From Dickeya aquatica (GTDB lineage: Bacteria; Pseudomonadota; Gammaproteobacteria; Enterobacterales; Enterobacteriaceae): 64,000 nt of DNA. Positions within the stretch are counted from its first letter, which is position 1; the number at the start of each line of letters is the position of its first letter. The notes under the pieces were generated by a model. It made no database searches and had not been told where the DNA came from. It saw only the letters and a list, made by a program, of their open reading frames with translations. Location of the stretch: the NCBI RefSeq assembly GCF_900095885.1, contig NZ_LT615367.1:2418001-2482000 (forward strand), given 5' to 3'. Below are positions 1-8,296 of this stretch, one piece after another. The position numbers were made by a program, and so were the translations under genes.

Positions 1-109
1 TTTTCATTTTCTGTGACTGAGCGGCGGTGGTCATCGCGGTAGTCTGTGCCATGGTTTTGTCCAGAGTTGCCATGGAAGCCATTGCTGCTGCGTTAGAAAG
101 TCCCATCAT
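1..109 (-). CDS. hrpA: HrpA, T3SS pilus subunit (N-terminal part only)
   Basis: Only the first 36 codons are in the window; the gene runs off the left edge. The frame starts with two adjacent ATG codons (109 and 106) after a GGAG ribosome binding site and reads MMGLSNAAAMAS, a small Ala/Met/Thr-rich protein without aromatic residues, as expected for Hrp pilins. The call rests mainly on position: in Erwinia and Dickeya hrp clusters hrpA is next to hrpS, and a good HrpL-type promoter lies about 95 bases upstream. HrpA polymerises into the extracellular pilus through which effectors travel. The fragment is too short for a sequence-only identification. Confidence 0.7.
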   Translation of the reverse strand, partial: MMGLSNAAAMASMATLDKTMAQTTAMTTAAQSQKMK

Positions 110-203
110 GATAGATATCTCCAGTTAACAATTGATTGAATTGCTTGATAAATGAGTTTCGCTGCTGAACGTTGCGACTGACACAGTCATCGTGTTCATA
201 AGT

Positions 204-231
204 TAAGTAGGAGATAGCCTGAGGTGGTTCC
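204..231 (-). promoter_or_regulatory. hrp box (HrpL-dependent promoter) of hrpA
   Basis: On the minus strand the sequence reads GGAACC, 15 bases, CTACTTA. The HrpL (ECF sigma) consensus is GGAACC-N15/16-CCACNNA, so the -35 element is exact and the -10 element has one mismatch. It lies about 95 bases upstream of the hrpA start and points at it. Confidence 0.8.
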
Positions 232-286
232 GATAGCGATTCACTTTTTTTCCCCTGGTGGTGATAACAGGGTGATACCCTGAAAA

Positions 287-1309
287 TTACAGTCCCCGCG
301 CGGCTACATTGAGCAGCTTGATACGGTGATACAGCGTCCGTTTAGGGATACCCAATTCATTTACCACGGTATCGATACAGTGGTCATTACGCTGCAAGGC
401 TTCCTGAATCAGAAAGCGCTCGATACGTCGTAAACGCCCTTTTAACGAGGTCAGCGATTCGTTATCGGGAGCCAGAGCCGCGGCATTGGCCATCGGCACC
501 GGTGATAACCCCAGAACCCAGCGTTCTGCCGCCGCTTTAAGTTCGCGCAGGTTGCCCGGCCAGCCGTGCATCAGAAGTTGCTCCTGAATGCGCACCGGGA
601 GCCCCGGTATCGGGCGTTTGAGGCGCGCGGCGGCCGCATGCACAAAGCGCTGAAACTGCGGCAAAATCACCTCGGTTCGAGCGCGCAACGTCGGCAGTTG
701 AATTTTTACCGTGTCCAGACGGAAGTAAAGGTCACGCCGAAAACGCCCGGCCTCGACCAGCTGATGCAGCGGTGTCTGCGTGGCAACGATGACACGCATG
801 TCCACCGGTTTGAACTGTGTGCTCCCCAGCCGCTCAATACCGCGACTTTCCAGCACCCGCAGCATTTTGGCTTGCAGCGTCAGTGGCATACTGTCGATTT
901 CATCCAGAAACAGAATGCCTTTATCGGCGGTTTCCAGATACCCGGCACGAGAGCGGTTAGCGCCGGTATAGGCACCGGACACCACGCCAAACAGCTCACT
1001 TTCTGCCAGCGTTTCCGGCACGGCGGCGCAGTTCACCGCCACCAGCGGGCCTGCGCAACCGGACAACTGATGAATGCGCCGCGCCAGCGTGTCTTTGCCG
1101 GTGCCGGTTTCGCCCTCCAGCACAATATCCACATTCAGTGGCGCAATGGTGTGAATCAGCGACGTGAGCGAATCGTGAATATCCTCGACGCGGTGTGCAT
1201 CGCAAGCGGTCATACCTGGTGAAAGAGAGAGTACCGCCCCGGTATCCGCAGCATGGTGGCATGGCGTTATGGGCGGTGACATCGATGGTTTGCTATTCCT
1301 TATTATCAT
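287..1309 (-). CDS. hrpS: HrpS, sigma-54-dependent transcriptional activator of hrpL
   Basis: This is a 340-residue AAA+ bacterial enhancer-binding protein without a receiver domain. Walker A GETGTGKD is at about residues 66-73, the sigma-54 contact loop is GAYTGA at about 112-117 (Tyr for the usual Phe), Walker B is LFLDEID, and a Fis-type helix-turn-helix closes the C terminus. The start at 1309 has an AGGAG site 5 bases upstream; the frame stays open to 1363 but without a ribosome binding site. In Erwinia and Dickeya HrpS activates the sigma-54 promoter of hrpL, and hrpS itself is activated by HrpX/HrpY. It is transcribed alone between hrpA and hrpY. Confidence 0.93.
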   Translation of the reverse strand: MIIRNSKPSMSPPITPCHHAADTGAVLSLSPGMTACDAHRVEDIHDSLTSLIHTIAPLNVDIVLEGETGTGKDTLARRIHQLSGCAGPLVAVNCAAVPETLAESELFGVVSGAYTGANRSRAGYLETADKGILFLDEIDSMPLTLQAKMLRVLESRGIERLGSTQFKPVDMRVIVATQTPLHQLVEAGRFRRDLYFRLDTVKIQLPTLRARTEVILPQFQRFVHAAAARLKRPIPGLPVRIQEQLLMHGWPGNLRELKAAAERWVLGLSPVPMANAAALAPDNESLTSLKGRLRRIERFLIQEALQRNDHCIDTVVNELGIPKRTLYHRIKLLNVAARGL

Positions 1310-1673
1310 GATAACTCCTGTAATCTTGAGGTCTTCCATTAGCACTCTGCCCGGCGGGAGCATGTTGCACGGCGTGCAATCCGTTCACCACGGGCACCCA
1401 TCTCGCCATCCTGACGATTTTCTGCTGTAAAAATGCGTTTTTTAACAAAGCATTGATGGTAGCCGTAAGCATTACCGGCAATGCGTTAACAAACCATCAG
1501 CCAACGACTGAAGTTAGGGTAGGAATTGAGGAGTTAAACGTAGGAATAATCTGACCCCGACCGGGCGCAGCACCATGACCGCGCCGCATGCTGCGGGCAA
1601 ACAGGCGCTATAGCCCGCCAGGCTGGATACAAACTATAGCGCCACCTATTTTACCTATCGGTCAACGTTATTA
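1310..1673. other. hrpS upstream region, no gene
   Basis: I see no gene in these 364 bases between hrpS and hrpY. It must carry the hrpS promoter. Visible structure: a direct repeat AATGCGTT at 1432-1439 and 1480-1487, a 16-bp near-palindrome at 1469-1484 overlapping the second repeat, and a 10-bp inverted repeat just downstream of hrpY (annotated separately). The first two are candidate sites for the response regulator HrpY; this is inference. Confidence 0.5.
1604..1643 (-). terminator. Inverted repeat downstream of hrpY, possible terminator
   Basis: Arms GGCGCTATAG (1604-1613) and CTATAGCGCC (1634-1643) are perfect 10-bp complements with a 20-base loop, 30 bases past the hrpY stop. On the minus strand it is followed only by TGTTTG, so the U-tract is weak. 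It may end hrpXY transcription or stabilise the 3' end. Confidence 0.4.
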
Positions 1674-2324
1674 TCAGGCGATTAAACGCTGACTCAATGC
1701 GTACTTCACGATATCGGCATTGGTGGTGAACTGCATTTTTTCCATCAGGCGGGATTTGTGGGTACTGACCGTTTTATTGCTGATGGCCAGCGCCTGCGCA
1801 ATCGCATTGACACCCTGCCCCTGCGCCAGCATCACCATTATCTGGTGTTCGCGGGCCGTGAGCAGCTCATGACGGCCATGACCATTGAACTGACAATCAG
1901 CAAACACAATCTGTTCGGCAATGCTGTGGTCAATATAGCGGGTGCCTTGAGCGACCCGGCGAATCGCCGACAGCAGCGCTTCTGGATCTTTATCCTTGGT
2001 GATATAGCCCAGGGCACCGCTTTTTAGCACCCGGCGGGCAATTTGCGGCTCACTGTACATGCTCAGCACTAAAATCGGCAGCCGCGGATACTGCGCGACA
2101 ATGCGGATAATCAACTCCTCACCGCAAATGCCCGGCATGCTCATATCCAGCAGCAGCAGATCAATGTGAACCTCCCGCAGTTGCACCAATACCTGTGAGC
2201 CTGTTCCCGCTTCCGCCACCACTTCCAGCGCATCATCCAGCGCGAAGATCTGTTTTAGTCCTTCACGCATGATCACATGATCATCGGCGATCATCAGCTT
2301 TATACGTCTGTCCATCAGCATCAT
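1674..2324 (-). CDS. hrpY: HrpY, response regulator of the HrpX/HrpY two-component system
   Basis: This 216-residue NarL/FixJ-type regulator has an N-terminal receiver domain (acidic pair ADDH, phospho-acceptor in LLLLDMSMPG at about residue 56) and a C-terminal LuxR-type helix-turn-helix (about 150-210). Two ATG codons at 2324 and 2321 follow AGAGGA; either could be used. It lies 24 bases after hrpX, so the two are co-transcribed. In Erwinia and Dickeya, HrpY phosphorylated by HrpX activates hrpS and so starts the hrp cascade. Confidence 0.93.
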   Translation of the reverse strand: MMLMDRRIKLMIADDHVIMREGLKQIFALDDALEVVAEAGTGSQVLVQLREVHIDLLLLDMSMPGICGEELIIRIVAQYPRLPILVLSMYSEPQIARRVLKSGALGYITKDKDPEALLSAIRRVAQGTRYIDHSIAEQIVFADCQFNGHGRHELLTAREHQIMVMLAQGQGVNAIAQALAISNKTVSTHKSRLMEKMQFTTNADIVKYALSQRLIA

Positions 2325-2348
2325 TGTCCTCTTTAGCGAAAACCCATC

Positions 2349-3809
2349 CTACGCACTCTCTTTTGGAAATGTCAGCCTGACCAACGTCCCCGCGCCGGGC
2401 TGGCTTTCAACCACCACCTCCCCGCCAAGCATCCGGCCTCGCTCCTTCATACTCATCAGGCCAAAGGCATGCGGCTTAGGGGTTCTGGCATCAAACCCTT
2501 TGCCGTTATCACGCACACTTAACACTATCAAACCCGCGCAGTTCTCCAGGGTGATGACCACCCGTGACGCTTCGGCATAACGGGCAATATTGGTCAGTGA
2601 CTCCTGCACCACCCGAAATGCCGCTGTCGCGCATTCGTCATTGAGAACCACCTCAGGTTCCGGTGCCAGCAACAAACACGCGCAGCGATACTGGCGAATA
2701 AATTCGTCACGCAGCCACTCCAGTGCTGGTGTCAGCCCCATATCCAGCACATTGGGGCGCAGGCGCGTCGCCACGTTGCGCACCACCTGGATGGTTTTAT
2801 CGGATAACGACATTAAATTCTGTAACTGCGTCATCATGTGTGGGTTATCGCGGGCAAATTGCATACGCATCAGCGACAGACTCATACGCATTGACGTCAA
2901 ATGCTGGCCCAGTTCATCATGAATTTCACGAGCGATATGCTTGCGTTCCTCTTCACGCGAAATTTCCCGCTGACGCGCCAGCAGCCGTAGCTGCATGTGT
3001 GAATGCTCCAGTTTTTTTTCTGCATAGCGCATCGCGGTGATGTCGCGCCCTACCGTCAAAATCGAGGTCAGTGTGCCGCTTTGGTCAAACTCAGGCACAC
3101 AGCGGATATGGTGAATCACCCGATGGCGCTCCTCGGTCAGGCCAATGTCTTCCTCCAGTTCGCTTTCAATTGGGCTTTGTGTATCCACCACCTGCTTCAC
3201 CAGTTGCAAAATCCGCTGAGCACAGCGCGCCTGGGGCAATAAATCGGTCAACAAGCGTCCGTGCAGTTGTTCGGCGGTAAATCGCAAATGGGTCAGCGTC
3301 GCCGGGTTGGCATACTGGCAATTCAGTTGCGGGTCAAAGCGCACGATCAAATCCGGGGTATTTTCCACTAACGCGCGGAACTCCTGTTCACGGGCGTAGG
3401 CCAATTGTTCGATATGCTTACGTTCACGAATATCCCTGACTACGCACATACTGTATTTTCGTCCTTTGTGTCTGAAATGATTGACACTGACCTCTACCGG
3501 CACAATCACGCCCAGGCGGGTTTGATGTCGGGTTTCAAAGGTCAGCCCGCGCTTCCAGGTGCGCGGATCGCACCAGTGGCGATGCGTATCCTCCCTCTCC
3601 CAACCGGGGTCAATATCCCGCATTCGCATGCGACGAAATTCGCAGCGGCTGTAGCCCAGCACCCGGCACGCCTCGTCATTGGCGTAGCAAAAATGCTCAG
3701 AATCATTAACAATATAAATGGCATCCTTAATACGACTAAACGCGAAATCCACCAGGCCCAGCGGCGGCGCATCATCTTCAGGCCGGGGGTGTGGTGTGGT
3801 ATATAACAT
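2349..3809 (-). CDS. hrpX: HrpX, PAS-containing sensor histidine kinase
   Basis: This is a 486-residue soluble kinase with no membrane segments. Two PAS domains occupy the first half (the first near FSRIKDAIYIV, the second near FRALVENTPDLI). A HisKA_3 phospho-acceptor segment follows, with His in REIHDELGQH, then a C-terminal HATPase domain with DNGKGFD. The start at 3809 is chosen because AAGGAG lies 6 bases upstream; the frame is open to 3854 but lacks such a site. As a cytoplasmic kinase it probably senses an internal signal. It is the first gene of hrpXY. Confidence 0.92.
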   Translation of the reverse strand: MLYTTPHPRPEDDAPPLGLVDFAFSRIKDAIYIVNDSEHFCYANDEACRVLGYSRCEFRRMRMRDIDPGWEREDTHRHWCDPRTWKRGLTFETRHQTRLGVIVPVEVSVNHFRHKGRKYSMCVVRDIRERKHIEQLAYAREQEFRALVENTPDLIVRFDPQLNCQYANPATLTHLRFTAEQLHGRLLTDLLPQARCAQRILQLVKQVVDTQSPIESELEEDIGLTEERHRVIHHIRCVPEFDQSGTLTSILTVGRDITAMRYAEKKLEHSHMQLRLLARQREISREEERKHIAREIHDELGQHLTSMRMSLSLMRMQFARDNPHMMTQLQNLMSLSDKTIQVVRNVATRLRPNVLDMGLTPALEWLRDEFIRQYRCACLLLAPEPEVVLNDECATAAFRVVQESLTNIARYAEASRVVITLENCAGLIVLSVRDNGKGFDARTPKPHAFGLMSMKERGRMLGGEVVVESQPGAGTLVRLTFPKESA

Positions 3810-4049
3810 TGCCATCTCCTTGCTCGTGCTAAAGCCCGCCAACACCCTTTGCATCTGATGTCAGCAGCAGAAAGGAAAAGTCGCAGAGATCGCCTTCGCA
3901 GGAAGAGGACCTGCGACCCTGTTAGGCGGCGTGCCGCCAAAAACTGACTGACAGGTTGCGCTATCCCCTGCTCATTCAGCAAAGATGCCCTTCGGGCGTG
4001 GCAATATAAGCGGGCCTGCGTACTGACATGCAAGACGCAGGCGCGGGGC

Positions 4050-4604
4050 TTATGCATCAACGGCCTGACGCAGATATCCTCTGGCACGAGAAAGACGCGA
4101 ACGCACCGTACCAATAGGAATGTTGAGTTGCTCGGCAATCTCCTGATAGCTGACATCTGTATCCAGTAGCATCATCAGCATCTTGCGCGTCTCCTCCGGC
4201 AGGTGCTTACTGGCGCTCAGTGCGCGATTAAGTGAATGATCGCCCTCGGTTATCCGGCTCGGGTCGATATCGGTAGACAGCACCTCAGCCACTTCCAGCG
4301 CCTCATCACTGATGTCATTAAAGCGATGGCGGGACTGCTTGAAATGATTGCGCACCAGATTCAGGGCAATGCCGAATACCCAGGTTTCCGGGCGCGACGC
4401 CCCGGCGAATTTTTCACGGTTTTTCAGCACTTCCAGATAGGTCATCTGCTGTAAATCTTCCACATCTTCACGGTTTGATACCCGCTTACGAATGAAATTT
4501 TGCAGCCGCTTGCCATGCAGGCGGAAAACCTGCTCCCAGTCCACGGGATTGGCGGGGGTATAGGTCTGATACGAGTCCGTTTGTTTCAGCGCAACAGTGT
4601 CCAT
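4050..4604 (-). CDS. hrpL: HrpL, ECF sigma factor of the hrp regulon
   Basis: This 184-residue sigma-70 family protein has region 2 (EDVEDLQQMTYLEVLKNR) and region 4 (VSYQEIAEQLNIPIGTVRSR), and lacks region 3 as ECF sigmas do. The start at 4604 follows GGAGAG, and a sigma-54 promoter lies about 50 bases upstream. HrpL directs RNA polymerase to hrp boxes; two such boxes are in this window, before hrpA and hrpJ. An upstream ATG-less extension of the frame overlaps the promoter and is not used. Confidence 0.94.
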   Translation of the reverse strand: MDTVALKQTDSYQTYTPANPVDWEQVFRLHGKRLQNFIRKRVSNREDVEDLQQMTYLEVLKNREKFAGASRPETWVFGIALNLVRNHFKQSRHRFNDISDEALEVAEVLSTDIDPSRITEGDHSLNRALSASKHLPEETRKMLMMLLDTDVSYQEIAEQLNIPIGTVRSRLSRARGYLRQAVDA

Positions 4605-4650
4605 TTCATTAACTCTCCATCGTGATGCCCCAATTGGCGCATCAAGGAGA

Positions 4651-4665
4651 GCAAAGGCTGTGCCA
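4651..4665 (-). promoter_or_regulatory. Sigma-54 (-24/-12) promoter of hrpL
   Basis: The minus strand reads TGGCAC-N5-TTGC, a perfect match to the RpoN consensus, 46 bases upstream of the hrpL start. The predicted transcription start is near 4640. Confidence 0.9.
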
Positions 4666-4756
4666 GCCACAAAAAACAAAATAAACAGTTGTTTTTAATT
4701 GATTTATTTTTTAAAGAACACCGCTTTTACGCCATTTTTTGCCGGTAAAAAGTGGC

Positions 4757-4782
4757 CTTGATTGCAATCTCTTGCAATCAAG
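4757..4782. promoter_or_regulatory. Palindrome, candidate HrpS enhancer (UAS) for hrpL
   Basis: Arms CTTGATTGCAA and TTGCAATCAAG are perfect 11-bp complements around 4 bases. The core is TGCAA-N4-TTGCA, the dyad I recall being reported as the HrpS site upstream of Erwinia amylovora hrpL. The core (4763-4776) is about 123-136 bases upstream of the predicted hrpL start, a typical distance for an enhancer-binding protein. Confidence 0.75.
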
Positions 4783-4853
4783 ATCTGACTAATGGTTCAT
4801 GTGATGATAGTTGTTGAAAGTTATAGTTTATTTTGAGGTTGTATTCTTTGATG

Positions 4854-4881
4854 GGAACCCGGTTCACGGTCTTGCCACATA
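4854..4881 (+). promoter_or_regulatory. hrp box (HrpL-dependent promoter) of the hrpJ operon
   Basis: GGAACC, 15 bases, CCACATA: an exact match to the HrpL consensus, 45 bases upstream of hrpJ. Confidence 0.92.
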
Positions 4882-4926
4882 ACTGCACACCGTTAAAGCA
4901 GAGGCTGCATCAGGCAGGACAGGATA

Positions 4927-6096
4927 ATGATCTCTCTCAATACCGTTTCTCCCATACTCAATACCGGCAGCAGCAACACCGCCAACGACATTGACGATCA
5001 AGAACCGGTCAACTCACCGGTCAACACCAGTGCGCCCAGACCATCGCACGATAAAGCCCTGAATGATGCGATGGAGGAAGTCACCGCCAGCTTCGGTGAG
5101 CAGGTCGAGCGAAAAAGCAAGGCGATAAACCGGCGGCAAGTCAGTCAGCCGCAAAGCCGGATGCTGGCCAATATCGAACGCATTGAAAAACTCACCGAAT
5201 TATTTCAGTTACTGGAAAACCCCAAACATCCAACGCTCGACCAGCAAATCCGCCACATGCAGGCTTTACTGGGGCAGGCCACACCACCGACGCTGGATGA
5301 CATTCTTCAGGCCGCAGGCGGCGATGCCGCACGCAGCGACATTGTGCTGCGCCATGTGATCAATCAGGCGCAGCAACAGCAAGAGACGTCGCTGGCCCTC
5401 GCTGCAACCCAGAGTCTCAACCACCTGCATCAGGAAAAAGGGCCGGAGGTTCGCGCAGGCCTGAACACCGCCGGGGCCATTTCGCTGTTCAGTACCGACC
5501 CGAATCAAAAGCAGGCGCTGCGCGAGCTTTACTACCAGCGTATCGTTCATCAGCAATCGCCCAGTGCGCTGCTTGATGCCTTACTGGAACGCTTTGATGC
5601 CCAGCATTTTGCTGCCGGTTTACGCACCTTGCAGCGGGCCCTCGCCGCCGATATCGCCTCGCTGGCACCGTCCATTGCCAAAAGTGCGCTGACGAAAATG
5701 CTCAATGGCTTAAATGACTCGCGCCAGCTCAGCCACACGCTTTCAGCAAGCCAGGCATTGCTCGCGCGTCTGGCCGCCAAAATGCCGGCGTGCACGCTCA
5801 GCGCCGTCGAACTGACCCGGCGGCTGATTGGCCTGAGCGCGAACGGTGCCTATGCCCGTGACTTGCACAATCTGGGCCGTGAAGTGGCCGGGCAGGATGT
5901 GCAACGCCAGCAGTGGTTTTTTAACGGCTTGCTGCCACTGGTCAACGATTTACCGCACCCGCTGTGGCGAGATGCGAAAAACCGCCTGACCGCGCTGCAA
6001 CTGATCCGCGGTTTGATTGGCGATCTCGCCCGTTATGAAAAACAACAGCAAGACGCCTCATCACCGCTGAACTCGCGTTCCCAGTACGGAGGATGA
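4927..6096 (+). CDS. hrpJ: HrpJ, T3SS gatekeeper (YopN/TyeA/SepL family)
   Basis: This soluble 389-residue protein has a low-complexity polar N terminus and a helical body typical of the YopN/InvE/SepL family; the C-terminal part corresponds to TyeA. Such proteins sit at the export gate and control the order of secretion of translocators and effectors. It is first in the hrpJ operon behind a consensus hrp box, 3 bases before hrcV. Identification rests on family resemblance and the conserved position before hrcV. Confidence 0.85.
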   Translation: MISLNTVSPILNTGSSNTANDIDDQEPVNSPVNTSAPRPSHDKALNDAMEEVTASFGEQVERKSKAINRRQVSQPQSRMLANIERIEKLTELFQLLENPKHPTLDQQIRHMQALLGQATPPTLDDILQAAGGDAARSDIVLRHVINQAQQQQETSLALAATQSLNHLHQEKGPEVRAGLNTAGAISLFSTDPNQKQALRELYYQRIVHQQSPSALLDALLERFDAQHFAAGLRTLQRALAADIASLAPSIAKSALTKMLNGLNDSRQLSHTLSASQALLARLAAKMPACTLSAVELTRRLIGLSANGAYARDLHNLGREVAGQDVQRQQWFFNGLLPLVNDLPHPLWRDAKNRLTALQLIRGLIGDLARYEKQQQDASSPLNSRSQYGG

Positions 6097-6099
6097 CGC

Positions 6100-8202
6100 A
6101 TGGCCGTGTTGATAGTCTGGCTTAACCGTTTTGCCATCAGCGCCATGCAGCGCTCAGAAGTGGTCGGTGCCGTTATTGTCATGGCGATTGTGTTCATGAT
6201 GATAATCCCGCTGCCGACCGACCTGATTGACGTGCTGATTGCCTTTAACATTTGCATTTCATCCTTGCTGATCGTGCTGGCGATGTACCTGCCTAAACCA
6301 TTGGCATTTTCTACCTTTCCGGCGGTGCTGCTGCTCACCACCATGTTTCGGCTGGCCTTGTCGATTTCCACCACCCGGCAAATTCTGCTGCAACAAGATG
6401 CCGGGCATGTGGTGGAAGCATTCGGTAACTTCGTGGTGGGCGGTAATCTGGCGGTGGGGCTGGTTATTTTCCTGATCCTGACGGTGGTGAACTTTCTGGT
6501 TATCACCAAAGGCTCCGAGCGCGTCGCCGAAGTGGCAGCACGCTTTACCCTCGATGCGATGCCCGGCAAACAAATGTCTATCGACAGTGACCTGCGTGCC
6601 GGGTTGATCGATGCCCAGCAGGCCCGCCAGCGGCGTGAAAATCTCGCCAAAGAGAGCCAACTGTTCGGGGCGATGGACGGCGCGATGAAGTTCGTCAAAG
6701 GGGATGCCATCGCCAGCCTGGTGATTGTTTTCATCAACATGATAGGCGGGTTCGCCATCGGTGTGCTGCAAAACGGTATGGCCGCCGGTGACGCGATGCA
6801 CATTTACTCGGTACTGACCATCGGTGACGGCCTGATTGCCCAGATCCCGGCGCTGCTTATCTCCCTGACCGCCGGGATGATAATCACCCGTGTTTCTGCC
6901 GACGGCCAGAAAATGGATAACAATATCGGCCGGGAAATTGCCGAGCAGCTCACCAGTCAGCCTAAAGCGTGGATCATCTCCTCGGTAGGGATGCTCGGTT
7001 TTGCCCTGCTGCCCGGTATGCCAACGCTGGTTTTTCTGGTTATCAGCCTGCTGTCTCTTGGCAGCGGCCTGTTTCAGCTCTGGCGGGTCAAACAGAGTGG
7101 ATTACAAGAAGCGTTACAGGATGCCGATAACCTGCCTGCCGAGCAGAACGGTTATCAGGATTTACGGCGCTTCAACCCGACGCGCGCCTATCTGTTGCAG
7201 TTCAACATTATCTGGCAGAACACCACGCTTGCTTCCACGCTGGTACAAGACATTCGCCGTTTGCGTAACCGGCTGGTCTATCACTTCGGCTTTACGCTGC
7301 CGTCATTTGATATTGAGTTCAGTCCGGCCGTTCCTGAAGATGAGTTTCGCTTTTGCGTTTATGAAATTCCGCAGTTACGCGCCAGTTTCGGCATCGTCAT
7401 GCTGGCCGCTTCCCGCAGCCAGTTCCCGCCAGACATCGACGATGACCAGATTTTCCCCGGTCTGCCGAGCCGTGATGAGCAACATTTGCTGTGGCTCACG
7501 CCGGATCATCCGCTGTTGCAACAACCGGAGCTGGCCGTCTGGCACCCGGATACCTTGATCCTCTCGCGCATGGAAAATGCCATTCATCGCAGCGGCGCGC
7601 AGTTCATCGGCTTGCAGGAAACCAAGTCTATTCTCGCCTGGCTTGAGAGCGAACAGCCCGAGCTGGCGCAAGAGTTACAGCGCATCATGCCGCTGTCACG
7701 TTTTGCCAGCGTGTTGCAGCGCCTGGCCTCCGAACGCGTGCCGCTACGCTCCGTGCGGCCGATTGCCGAAGCGCTGATAGACGTCGGCCAGCATGAGCGC
7801 GACATCAACGCCCTGACGGACTACGTCAGGCTGGCGCTCAAAGCCCAGATTTGCCACCAGTACAGCCAGGATGACAGCCTCACCGTCTGGCTGCTGACGC
7901 CAGAAACCGAAGAGTTATTGCGTGATGCGCTGCGCCAGACGCAAAGCGATGTCTTTTTTGCGCTCTCCCAGGAGTATGCCGCGGCCCTGCTCACGCAATT
8001 GCGCCGCGCCTTCCCGCCTATGGCTGCATTGGGTGCGCTGATATTGGTGGCCCAGGATCTGCGCAGCCCGCTGCGCATTCTGCTGCAAGATGAGTTCCAC
8101 CATGTGCCGGTGTTGTCCTTTACCGAGCTGGAATCACATCTGGCTATCAACGTCGTCGGGCGCATCGACCTGCATGACACGGCTAACCCTTTTACTGCCT
8201 GA
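6100..8202 (+). CDS. hrcV: HrcV, T3SS export gate protein (FHIPEP family)
   Basis: This 700-residue protein belongs to the FlhA/InvA/LcrD family. The N-terminal half has about seven to eight membrane helices with the conserved FRLALSISTTR and GDAMHIYSVLTIGDGLIAQI segments; the C-terminal half (from about 350) is the cytoplasmic ring domain that docks chaperone-substrate complexes. Length is normal. GGAGG precedes the ATG. It follows hrpJ by 3 bases. Confidence 0.96.
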   Translation: MAVLIVWLNRFAISAMQRSEVVGAVIVMAIVFMMIIPLPTDLIDVLIAFNICISSLLIVLAMYLPKPLAFSTFPAVLLLTTMFRLALSISTTRQILLQQDAGHVVEAFGNFVVGGNLAVGLVIFLILTVVNFLVITKGSERVAEVAARFTLDAMPGKQMSIDSDLRAGLIDAQQARQRRENLAKESQLFGAMDGAMKFVKGDAIASLVIVFINMIGGFAIGVLQNGMAAGDAMHIYSVLTIGDGLIAQIPALLISLTAGMIITRVSADGQKMDNNIGREIAEQLTSQPKAWIISSVGMLGFALLPGMPTLVFLVISLLSLGSGLFQLWRVKQSGLQEALQDADNLPAEQNGYQDLRRFNPTRAYLLQFNIIWQNTTLASTLVQDIRRLRNRLVYHFGFTLPSFDIEFSPAVPEDEFRFCVYEIPQLRASFGIVMLAASRSQFPPDIDDDQIFPGLPSRDEQHLLWLTPDHPLLQQPELAVWHPDTLILSRMENAIHRSGAQFIGLQETKSILAWLESEQPELAQELQRIMPLSRFASVLQRLASERVPLRSVRPIAEALIDVGQHERDINALTDYVRLALKAQICHQYSQDDSLTVWLLTPETEELLRDALRQTQSDVFFALSQEYAAALLTQLRRAFPPMAALGALILVAQDLRSPLRILLQDEFHHVPVLSFTELESHLAINVVGRIDLHDTANPFTA

Positions 8203-8296
8203 TGACCGCATGACACGCAAGGAAAGCGACACCGAAAACGGAAATGCAAAAAGCTGCACTCCCCCCATACACCTTTAACGCACAGGATGAAGCAAC

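Noticed and set aside
566..1222. Open frame of 218 codons opposite hrpS
   Set aside because: It is an antisense shadow of a GC-rich coding region without domain likeness.
8203..8296. A 22-codon peptide gene between hrcV and hrpQ
   Set aside because: A possible ATG at 8210 and stop exist, but there is no ribosome binding site or known homologue in hrp clusters.
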